Assembly: GCA_013397935.1 (NCBI GenBank)
Contig: VZRN01006818.1
Span: 6,892,095 to 6,956,094 of the forward strand
Direction: 5' to 3'
Length of the DNA: 64,000 bases
Origin: Dasyornis broadbenti
Taxonomy: Eukaryota; Chordata; Aves; Passeriformes; Dasyornithidae
The notes beneath the pieces are model-generated. The model worked only from the letters and a program-made list of their open reading frames with translations, had not been told where the DNA came from and ran no database searches. This document shows positions 36,977-46,952 of this stretch, one piece after another. The translations under genes and the position numbers were made by a program. How positions within the stretch are numbered: position 1 is the stretch's first letter; each line of letters begins with the position of its first letter.

Positions 36977-39496
36977 AATTTTTCAGTTTTTAAATAGAAA
37001 CAAGTTTCCTGTTTTCCAGTAATCATGATTTGCCATCTTCCAGTTGAAAACTGGGTAAGCTGTTTGACTTGCTGCTGAAGAAAGCTATTTTATGTATAAT
37101 GCCACACTCACAACTGGGATTTGAATTATTTACAAGTGGGATGGTACAAATGGCCTGGATTTTAGCCTTCTGTGGCCAGGAGGGAATTTATCTGACATGA
37201 AGGAGATAAACTAGTTTCAGCTTCAGTGTTACTTAAGAGACTAGCTACTTCATACCAGAAAGCAGTTTCTATGATAAAGGCAATTAGCAAAACTCTGCTA
37301 CAACAGCTTCCCCAATACAGAAGCCAGTTTATCTATCCAGAGGTTGATGTAATTATTGGAGATTTCTGTTCCCCCTCTCAATGAGAGGCTGATACAGGGG
37401 AACACCTGGTACTACTCTGTGTGTTAGCATAAATGGGCAAAACAAATGCAAAGCCGAAACCATAGCTGCCCAGATAGCCAGTCTTGAAGGTAGACATGAA
37501 GATTTCAGGTAAAGATCTTAGGAATAGCTTTTTGTGAAGTGTGCAAGTCTGTACACATCAGACAGTCATTTATATTACATAGGAGCCAATCAAAGTAGTG
37601 TCCTATTGATGTGTTGAAACATAAATCCCATATGACAGATGGGGATCAATGACAGAGGGAGATTAAGGATAGGATTCATCTCATTTAAGTTTAAATACCT
37701 TCAGAAGGTGATTCATTTGACCTACCTTAGGCATCTGTCTTGGTGTGAGATGGACTGCTCTCTGGAGCTATCTGTTCCTTTCCAGTGCCTGTAAGAAGTC
37801 TGGGATTACTAGATGAGACTTAACCAGCCAATTTCTAGACATCTGACATGGGACACTTGAATCCTAAATGACGTGTCTCAGGTCTTACAGGGAGCCCGTG
37901 GCAATGCTGAGAATTGAAACCAGGTTTTCTGGTTCCAAGTCAATGCAGCTAATAACAATGTATCTTCCCGCGGAATCTTACAGTGCAAAAAAGCACAAAA
38001 AATAAACTAAATAATGAAAACTTTGCTATCAGCTCCACAGAAAAGTGGATATCTTGTCAGTAAAATTGTAAATAAAGGTCCTTTGTAATGAGAGTGACCA
38101 TATTTTACTTGTAGTTATGGGCACTTTGAAGTCAGACTTGTCCAGTCTGTGCTGGTGAAAGTGGGATTGCATGACAGGAAGTGCCTTGACTGTGCATCAC
38201 AACAATTAAGAGACTCGATGTTTTCTGAAACCTGAATATGAAAGCTGATATGGAGAATGACACTGGCTCCAGCAGGCTTTGGATCTTGCCTGAAGCGTGC
38301 GGGGAACCTATCAGGTCTGCACAAGTGGTAACACACTTGGCAAAGTGCAAGAATTGCCTCTCCTCTGGTCACCTCGTGAGCAAAGCTTGTGCTGGAGAGA
38401 ATAAAAGCAGCAGCTCAGGCATTGCTAGAGTGTGTTTTGCCTCTCTGAACCTGCAGTAACTTTTGCCTGTGAATAAGCACAGTGCTTTTAGGGGTTATCT
38501 TGGTTCTTCCTTGCTTGCTTCCCTGCACACACCCAACCCATCCCTTCCTCCTTAACCTAATTCAAGACTGTAGTTTTGGTGTAGCTTGTGAGTGAGATGA
38601 AATCATATATTTTCTGAGCTGTAGTGCAAGATCTGTTTAAATAGCTTTGTGTAGTTTATATGTAGAAATCTGCTCAGATGATCCTGTTGCAGCTGTGAAC
38701 CACAACATCCTAGTAATATGTGATCCTGTTTAATTCACTGCATCACATCTCTTTATGTGGGAATATACTGTGATGCTAAAGCTTCAGGGTGTCAGTGTTT
38801 GGGGTTTTTTAAATTAATTGCTGTGGTAAAAAGAAGGGAATAAAATGTACTATATTAAGCTACAAGAGTAGCTGGCAATGTGAAGAGTAAAATAGGCTGT
38901 ATGTTTTAAGCTTGTGTAATCTCTGCCTCTAAAAATTGGGAATTTGCCACTGGTTTCACAGTACTGTGTACAGTAGAAATAGTATCTTCATGTTAGATCT
39001 AAATAGTGAAGTTAAATTAGAATGGTCTAGAAAAGAATTTAGTACTCTGAAAAATTATATCACAGCAAAATGGTTGTCTTGTTGACACAGATCATGAGAA
39101 TTTCTCATTCTGTTCCAGCCTGCTTTCAGCAGCTAAGCGTGATGATTTTATAGCTAAATGAACCTTTATAAGATAGAAATCAACTATGTATAAATGTAGA
39201 ACAGTATATCTAAAACCTGTCACGCTGTCAGAGTACAACTGTTTTCTCTACAAATATGGAAATTGTCACTTATCTGCATTCTCTCCTTGCCCTATTTTTC
39301 CCCCATATGTTGATATTCACCCATGTGAAAGAGGCCAATTATAGTTTGGCCGTTGTATAAATAATGTAGAAGTTGTCACTGGCAGAGAATAATTTCAGTT
39401 AGAAGACTGAGGGATTGAATAAGCAAATAAAAGCACCTTTTAATGAGGGTAATGATCTCTGTTTCTATATTACTTCATGTTAAAAAATACATTTAA
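36977..39496. other. Non-coding span, probably intron
   Basis: No gene is recognised. At 38,115-38,459 a 73-codon plus-strand frame overlaps two minus-strand frames of 72 and 85 codons. This reflects locally higher G+C rather than coding. No splice signals frame it well. Confidence 0.55.
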
Positions 39497-39519
39497 CCCC
39501 CCCCGGCCCCCCCCCCCCC
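39497..39519 (+). repeat. Poly-C tract, C8-GG-C13
   Basis: Eight C, two G and thirteen C follow each other in an otherwise AT-rich region. The minus strand is a long G run that could fold as a G-quadruplex, and the plus strand could form an i-motif. Homopolymer length here is also easily misread, and the GG could be an error. Confidence 0.9.
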
Positions 39520-40283
39520 AAACTTTGAGTTATAATCCTTAGTCTGAGGACTGTTTTTAATAATAAAATCCTGGTTCAATTTTTAGCTGGAATATTTTAC
39601 TCTGCAGTAGTTTCCCATTTGGCTTTTTTCCCCAGGCTCTCCTGGAAGCAGGCAATGGGTCTTTCCCCTTGGCAGGGATTGGTGCTAAACAGCACCTGAA
39701 CTGGAGGGATAGCCCAGGACCATGTCGAGGCTCATAGGGAGTGGGCATCTCTTCCCCCTGGCTTTGCGGAAGACATTTGGAAAACACAGTGCAATCTGGA
39801 GTCAGGCTACCTTGAAAGTAAATTAATTAGGCTCATTAAAGGTGAAGTCAGAAACTTCAGAGCAGCTGGGTTGATTCTCAGTAGCTGCTGCTGGTAGAGC
39901 CGGAGCCTGGGCATGTGCTGGGGCACAGGGTGGCTTGGAGTTGCTGTGAAATTGGCCAAGCTAAATAGCACATTGTTAGCGTGGCTGGTCATTGGCCTGT
40001 GCTCCTGGAAGGTGGTCATCATCCCAGATGATGTATGGAATTTGTTTAACTTCTTGTCTCCTTGCCCCAGCTGCTATTTCTCTTGAGTATTATAGAGGCT
40101 GCTGTGGCCTTAAATTTAGTTGTATTTAAGCATCCGCTCGGAAGGTCTCACTGACCTGACAGCAGCCTTCAGCAAAACTTGCTGCAGTGTTTTGGACTGG
40201 GGCATCAGCACCAGATGAACGATGTGCTACCCTTGCCTCTCATATCTGACTCCTCATTTCCCGTGGTGATGATTTTAATGTAG
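39520..40283. other. Locally GC-richer non-coding span
   Basis: From about 39,620 to 40,040 G+C is higher than in the surroundings. No frame with splice support is seen, and the minus-strand frames of 76 and 71 codons lack recognisable motifs. Confidence 0.5.
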
Positions 40284-40355
40284 CTAAAATGGGTACTTAC
40301 GGAGGGAGATAAAGAAAAGTCTGCATCATTTGTGAACCTTAGGAGTAGTAAGGAG
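40284..40355 (+). other. Possible 24-codon internal exon
   Basis: The segment is open in phase 0 (contains KWVLTEGDKEKSASF) and ends AAGGAG before GTAAGC, a good donor at 40,356. The acceptor, TTTTAATGTAG, has a poor pyrimidine tract. I do not recognise the peptide. It is a weak plus-strand exon candidate only. Confidence 0.15.
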
Positions 40356-41420
40356 GTAAGCAAGTATCTCCTTTTTATTAATTTGGGGGTTTTTGGGGGG
40401 ACCTTGGGGATTTTTGATCAGGAAGCTGCAATTTTCCTTGTTAGCTGTATTCTTTCATGATTGAGCTGTTTGTTTCCAGATGGCTCCTGTGCATGCGGGG
40501 ACAGGGACAGGCACAGCCCAATCTGTTCAGCTGCCGGCCTTGCATCAAACAGCCCAAGGTGCTGGGCACGCTGACTCACTTGGAGCAGTTGGGCAGCCCC
40601 TCCTGGAGCTGTTACTCTGGTGCTTTAATTTCCAGACAGGAAGGGCTTGAAGCAGCATCCTTCTGTGGGAAGGAGAGATTTCAAGGTTCAGAAACTGAAA
40701 TGTAAAACTGCAGCCTCCTTTCTAATGAAATTGAATTTATCAGTGTTTCTAAATGTGTTTGCTGTACCAAAGCACTTTGAACTTTTTTTGTTCCAGGTGT
40801 TGGTTTTGGTAAGCTATTTCTCTTATCCGTTCTGCAAGAGCCAAGTTCCTAGTGTAATATCAGGTATGTCAGGTGAAGTATGTAAACAATTACAGGTTTT
40901 TTCACATTTGACAGAAGTATTCACCAGAGAACAGAGGTGGTGTTTGAAAACATAAAGTTAGCACCATGTGTTTACAGGTATAATGTCAATCTTGCAAAGA
41001 CCTTAAGCAACACTTGCTTTTTATTTTGGAACACCCAAATACAATTCTTTGATTTGTTTTACCTATGGCTATGGTTGTGTTAGGATTTGAATTGACCAAA
41101 CAGTTTCCACAGATATTTCTTCCCTTACACATGCCTTTCTCTTCTGTGCTTTTTAAAACTCTGAGGGGAGAAGGATGGGAAATGTAATTAAAACCAGATA
41201 CTGCAATAACCTCTTTTTAGGAGGCAAACAACACTTAATGTACTGTAAAGGCTAAAGAGGTGACCTGTATATAATCAAAAATTAACTGTCATTAATACAG
41301 TAGACAGGGTGATTAGGTATCACCCTATTGAGAGTATGTTTATCACTGAGTCAATGCATTAATCAACTGTTCTTCAGTGGTTAGAGTCTGGATTTCTATG
41401 TGTTTGTTTTGTTTTCCCAG
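40356..41420. other. Non-coding span with a GC-richer patch
   Basis: Positions 40,475-40,640 are GC-richer than the neighbours and carry an 82-codon frame (40,457-40,705) without recognisable motif or splice sites. The rest is AT-rich and unremarkable. Confidence 0.5.
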
Positions 41421-41460
41421 AAACCACGGTGGTGGTTGGGTAAGCCCTGAAGTCCCTGTG
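41421..41460 (+). other. Possible 40-nt exon with strong acceptor
   Basis: TGTTTTGTTTTCCCAG before 41,421 is an excellent acceptor, and GTG then GTAAGA at 41,461 is a fair donor. Only one frame is open (NHGGGWVSPEVPV, after one leading base). A second possible donor (TTGG then GTAAGC) lies inside at 41,440. The frame does not join the candidate at 40,284 in phase. Unrecognised, and possibly a decoy. Confidence 0.17.
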
Positions 41461-41742
41461 GTAAGATGCTCATTCTACGCAGTGCTCTGTGCATGTGAAT
41501 TGCTGAGCATCTGGAAATCCCTCTGACATTAAAGTGAAAATGAAAGTGTACTCCTAGCTAAAATACAAACATCTGAAATTAAAGCGTGAGATACCACTGG
41601 AAAATGGCTACTGTGTATAGATTTAATTTTTCTGGAAGATTTTGTAGAAACCTTTCACAATACCAGGTTATTTACATAAGAGAAACGTATCATATCTGAG
41701 CTGACAATCTCTTCAGACAACACATTATTGATATGTTGTCTC

Positions 41743-41810
41743 AGGATAGAATTACTGAATTGTTTAGGTTGGAAAAGGCCTCTAATATCATTCAGTCAAA
41801 CCATTCAAGG
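41743..41810 (-). mobile_element. CR1-type LINE 3'-end remnant
   Basis: The upper strand reads GATAGAATTACTGAATTG, then TTTAGGTTGGAAAAGGCCTC, then TAATATCATTCAGTC and AAACCATTCAAGG. This is the reverse complement of the terminal 3' end of avian CR1 elements (the AGAATCATTTAGGTTGGAAA-type signature). Only about 70 bases remain, as is common for 5'-truncated CR1 copies. No coding sequence is left. Confidence 0.75.
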
Positions 41811-41890
41811 TTGTGGGTGTACCAGGGAGATAAGGTGAATTTTATGAGATATTACAAATAGCCTATGAAAAGTGCATAATTTTCTGATTA

Positions 41891-41978
41891 GGTTTGTTCG
41901 TATTGTTAGGTTTGTTTGTATTGGGTTTTTGTTTGGTTTTTTTTTTTTTGTGTGTTTGGTTTTTTGTTTGTTTGGGTT
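41891..41978 (+). repeat. T/G-rich low-complexity tract
   Basis: The stretch is made of GTTT and TTGG units with a run of about 14 T. It starts about 80 bases beyond the CR1 end. It resembles the tracts at 31,412 and 53,605, with T on the same strand. Confidence 0.85.
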
Positions 41979-43248
41979 CTTCACCTCCCCCAACTCTTCT
42001 GAACATTTAAACAATTACCGTTGCAGGGGCTGCTTTAGTCAAAGCAATGCTATGGAACCCTAGGACTTCTTATTATAGTTTATCAGCAAATGTGAGGTCT
42101 TCTGAAACCTTACTCTCCTGCTTGTTATTGCAGCAAGAACTTTCTCAAGACTATTGCGTGGTTTCAATTTTCTGAAGTTTCTTTCCAAACTATCACTTGG
42201 AAATCAAAGTTGTGCTTACTTCTGCTGTATTACAGGAGTGTTTATAAATAGCTCTAAGTGTGTAAGTTCAGATGGCTATCACAACAGTGTCTGCAAAAGA
42301 AAGTATAAATCCCACATGGAAAACCTGAGTGCATTATCCAAGCACTCCAGAGAAGCCCATTTTTTTTTTTTCAGACCCCTTAATGCCAAAGGCTAATAAA
42401 ATAAAGCCTTCAGAAATAAATTTCTGTTTTATAAGTAGCTTTAGTTTTTGTTCAACAGCAGAAAACCAGTCATTACTCAAATAATTTTTGACACTGAACA
42501 CTTCAGACATATCAGTCTTCGTCAAAATGAGTACTCATACTAAGTCTGCTTATTATAAAAAAGAATATAACGCTGTGAATTGTTCTTGTCCATACTTGTG
42601 ATGAACAGCATTGTACAAACTAGAGTTCATTCAAACTTTCAAATTCTAATTATGCAAGTAATAGGACCTTAAGATTATCCTTATTGTGGAACAGAATGTC
42701 TTAATACTTTCTGTTGACATCTTAACAAAAACTGGGTGTTCTAAATGTATAAGTAGTTCATATTTTAAGAATGTGAAGATAGGGGTTTTTTTGCCTTCTT
42801 TTTTACCCCTGGCTTTTTTCTGACCTGATTTTGTTGGAACAATCACAGAAATAGGCAATTGTTAGGGTTGAGGTGGGGGAAGGTTTAAAGCTGCAAGAGA
42901 ATTTTGGGGTGATATGGGAACCTGACACAAATATTTTTACATGTAAAGTTTTCAATACTGTTTTAATTCTCAGTGGATTATATTTTTGCAAGGGAAAAGT
43001 CAATTCTGCTGACAATAACAAGAGTCTCACGATGTGTAAGGAGTTCAGAGGTCACTTTCCCACCGAGAAGAGAGGAAAAACTGTGCAGGAGTTCCCTTCC
43101 ATGGTAGAAGATAGTGACGCTATTCTGTTCAATTTTAGGTTTTGCTTCATTGCTTTTGAAATAGATCTACTTGGGACATATGCCCAAACTCAAGATGTGG
43201 TCAGTGTGCTACACAATTATTTCATTGTTGAAGAGCTTTCTTTGCCAG
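41979..43248. other. Non-coding span, probably intron
   Basis: The longest plus-strand frame (42,873-43,262) has 129 codons and ends inside the next candidate exon, in a different frame. It has no recognisable motif, and a complete minus-strand frame overlaps its start. Confidence 0.5.
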
Positions 43249-43326
43249 GAAAAGAAATCTAAGACAGATGCTACTGTGGCAAACAGCTTGAAGCGCACTA
43301 CAAAAAATGCTGAAAAAATTAATATG
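43249..43326 (+). CDS. Best plus-strand internal exon candidate, 26 codons
   Basis: A good acceptor (GAGCTTTCTTTGCCAG) ends at 43,248 and a fair donor (ATG then GTAAGA) starts at 43,327. The 78 nt between are open only in phase 0, giving a symmetric exon. The peptide begins EKKSKTDATVANSLKR and continues TTKNAEKINM, a basic, hydrophilic composition typical of disordered parts of nuclear proteins. One CpG is kept inside a codon. I do not recognise the protein. It lies on the strand expected for a rightward gene from the island. Without homology, a chance pairing of splice signals cannot be excluded. Confidence 0.27.
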
Positions 43327-46300
43327 GTAAGAATGTAACTGTGTCAAGATTATACATACTTAACAATTGTCCTGGTTGTAAGCTGGCAGATAGCGAAGCA
43401 CCACTCAGATGCCTGCTCACTCCCTTTTCACTCCCTTTGCCATTAGGATGGGGAGATAACTGGAGGTAAGGGAAGTAAAATTCATGGGTTGAGATGAAGG
43501 CATTAGTAGTGAAATGGAAGTACAGAATTTAGTAGTACAGAAATGGAAGGAAAAACAGTCATAATGATAAAAGAATTTGAATATACAAAGCAAATGATGC
43601 ACAGTGCAATTGACCACATACTGACTGATGCCCATTCCAAGTATCCAAGCAATGGGGCTGGCTTTGCCCTCAGTTTATATATTGAGCTTGCTGTCATATG
43701 GTATGGAATATCCCAGTGGTCAGCTGGGGTCATCTGTCGTGTCTATGTCTTCTCCAAGTTTCTTGTAACCCTCAGCCTCCTTGCTGTTGGGGTGGTGTGA
43801 GAAGCACAAAAGGTCCTTGGCTTAGTGTAAACCCTGCTCAGCCACAGCTAAAACATCAATGTGTTTGCAACGTTATTTTTCTAAATTCAAAACACAGCAC
43901 TGTACCAGCTATGATAAAGAAAATCACACCCAAAGCAAGGACACAATCCTGTCCATCTTAAGTATATATGAGAAGCAATACTTGACAGATCTCTTAGATT
44001 TTGGGATGAAGGGCAAAATTATTACTGTTTAAGCAGGTCAGGATTTGTAAATGACCAGTTCTACCAGCAGTGCCCAGCTTGAAGCATATTTGGAAATGTC
44101 TTGTTTTCAGCAGGTGCTGGGCATGCATGCTGCTAAAATCAGGCTTTATTCATGCTTGGCCCAAAGGCAAATTTTACTCATCTGTTTGAGAAACTGTGGG
44201 ATAGAGGCACTTTGACCATGTGACTGAGATGATTGTAGAGAAAGCTGCCTGATCGAAAGCCTGATCCCGTGTTGCAGGCCTGTCCTCCCCATGCAGGGTA
44301 TTCTGGGTACTGGTCAGCTGCCTTGCCCATAAGATCTTTGATATGAGCATAGCTGTGCTGTAACATGATTGCTAGGTAAAACACACTTTGCTGGACCAGT
44401 CCAGTGACTTTTAGCATTTTTTCTGAGTAGTAGGTTTCTATTTACTATGACAAAACAGTATTGAATAAATGTGAATACCATGTTCATAATACATGCTTTG
44501 TGATCAGGGTGCCTATGTCTTCTGTCCTTGTAATTTTGTCTTCTTTCACACTTGTAGTTGATTTGTACTCCAGCTACTATTTAGTACTAAATATATAAAG
44601 AGTTGTGTATATGATACTTTGATTCTGCAAACATAAATGAATTTCCAGGTCTCCTCAGGAACAAATAAAATGCAAACTGCATGATGGCATAAAATGTTAC
44701 TAAGAGGTTTCTGTTGAGTACATTTCAGTGTCCTGCTGTTTACATGATCACTTAATGGGATCCAGAGAGACCAGTCATTAAGCATTTTTTCTTAAGGTCT
44801 TGGAAGCAGGATACCTGCTGGTACATCCAAACAGATTTCTGAAAATCGTATAAAATCTCAGCAGAAATCTCTTGCTGATGCTTCATTTCTTATTCTATAA
44901 CTGCATATATGGTACTGTGAGTCCCACATATTTAAGTAATGGTGTTGCTTCTTCAGCTGAGTTGAATGAGCACACCTGACTGTGTAGGTCTGTGTGCAGT
45001 GTACCCCTTGGTATTGTGCAGCTTGCACACCTCTGCCAGTCAGGATGTTTCTAGCCTGGTGTGGTTGTGTTTTTCCTGGCCTTCGGCATGGCTTTGCTAT
45101 TCTTAGGAGCTCGCACCTTGCCTCATATTCTGTCATACAATATTTGTGGGGAAAAAAATTGGGGATGGTAAATAAATGTAATTTAGCTAGGATACTTCAG
45201 GAGTGACCTTGAAGTATTGTTTTGGGTAGCTGCACTGAGCATTTAAGAATTATGTATGCAAACAGCCTCTCCAGTTCTTCAGAGTGGAGCCTTTGATTAT
45301 AAACTTTTTGTGGATGTACAGTCTGGAAGGGTGAGTATGAAAATCCATGCATGCAAATATGTGGGCAAATACTGGATATTTTGTGTCCTTAAGGATAGTG
45401 TGAACGTGTGCAGTCGTTTTGTTCAAGTTAACCTATAATAGCTGTCCATCAGTTAAGTTAGAATAAAAAGGCTGGAGTGAAAAGTAAAAATGCTTTAGAA
45501 CAGCTAAATTTTATGTGCAAACGAGATGTTCTTTTAATAAAACAATGTGTAGGGAAGCAACCACAAAGCCTACAAATTGATGATTGTGATGCCAGTGTCC
45601 AGCACCATAAAACAAATAAGCCTGTGAAGAGTTATCCCATCACCTGCTATTTTTTTCACAAACACAGATTTCTGAGCTCTTCACATCGGCATGTCCTGAA
45701 ATCTCTTTGGCAATTCTGTGGGTGGGGCTTTGGGGGTGGAGGGTCAGATTTCAACAGTGAGAATACAAGAAAATTCTGGGGAATAACTGTGCAACAAACT
45801 CTCATTCTCCATGTGTTCCTGAAACAGATGCGGCTCCTTAGGCTTTTGTTCCTAGTGGTAGCAAGCACATTTCATAAAACAGCTCCAAAGATTTAAGTGA
45901 CAACTTCCAGAAATAGTGAAAGATTTTAAACTAATAACTCAGAATCGCTGAAGAAAACAAACAAAAAAAAAAACCTAAAGAGAGAGCCAACATCTTTTGA
46001 GGTTTTTTTACGTCCCCTTAACAGTACAGTGGTCCCTAAGTGCATAGAAGTGGCTACTAAAGGATATTGATTTTCAGCAATCAAATAGTAGAATATTTGG
46101 GCAGTTAATGGCTGAAGGGTTTTTGTTTGTTTAACCTTGTGTTTCGGTTACTTAGTCCAGTATCCTCAAAGAATCTTAAACACTGTGATGCTGAAAAATT
46201 GTAATTATCTTGCCATTAGGTAATATAATTTATAATACTTGAGAAACTTAGCACAGGAATCTTAAGTCCTTGTACGAGTTGGACATCTCATGTTTTCCAA

Positions 46301-46897
46301 AAGCTGGAATGGTAACTCTCAGTGTTGTAAGATGTTGTAAAGATATTTTTTGCTTGGTGCCAGCACCTGGCTCCTATGTTTAGGCACTCTGCAAGCATTG
46401 TCAGGGACTTGGGTTTCAGCAGCACCAAGCCCTCTTCTGAAAATAAGTATCATTTCCATAAAGATACCTATTTCTGCTTTCCTTCCCTTAAGGAGGGAAA
46501 ATATATTGGTAAATATCCCTCATGCAGTGATTGGTTCCATCAAATCCATCATGTCTCAGAAGGAGTTAAGAATGAAAATACTTGCCTATTCAGTCTTGTT
46601 CTTAGGATTATTTCTTAATTTTTTTCTGGTTTTAAGACACTGGATAAAACACATAAATGGTCACTATTTCTTTGGTTATTAATTAAAATGGAGAAGAGAT
46701 TTTTGCTTCCTCATTCGACCATCTTTATGGAGTAAATATATTGCCTACAGGTGACCACTTCAAATGCTCAAAACCTACCCCTGGCATACCCTCAGGAGAT
46801 AGGTAAATGAATCTTAGTGACGGTATTCCAAAAGTGCAAATTGAAGCAGTTTTAATAAAGAAACCAAGAGACATTCGTCTAGAAGAGTTAGCAAGCA
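43327..46897. other. Non-coding span, probably intron
   Basis: Nothing is recognised. The longest frame (45,477-45,896, 139 codons) is compositionally odd (a WGFGGGGSDF stretch) and overlaps a 70-codon minus-strand frame, so it reads as chance. No splice-supported exon was found. Confidence 0.55.
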
Positions 46898-46952
46898 AAA
46901 AAAAAAAAAAANNNNNNNNNNNNNNNNNNNNNNNNNAAAAAAAAAAAAAAAA
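46898..46952. other. Poly-A run with 25-N assembly gap
   Basis: A-runs of 14 and 16 bases flank exactly 25 N at 46,912-46,936. The gap lies inside a homopolymer whose true length is unknown. A fixed N length usually marks an unsized gap. The run could be a retroposon tail, but no transposon body was recognised beside it. Confidence 0.95.

Noticed and set aside
38115..38459. Overlapping plus and minus frames of 72-85 codons
   Set aside because: Three overlapping frames on two strands point to local base composition. No splice sites frame them.
42873..43262. 129-codon plus-strand open frame
   Set aside because: No motif, a minus-strand frame over its start, and its end lies in a different frame from the better exon candidate at 43,249.
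45477..45896. 139-codon plus-strand open frame
   Set aside because: It has no recognisable motif, an unbalanced composition and an overlapping minus-strand frame. A frame this long is expected occasionally in 64 kb read in six frames.
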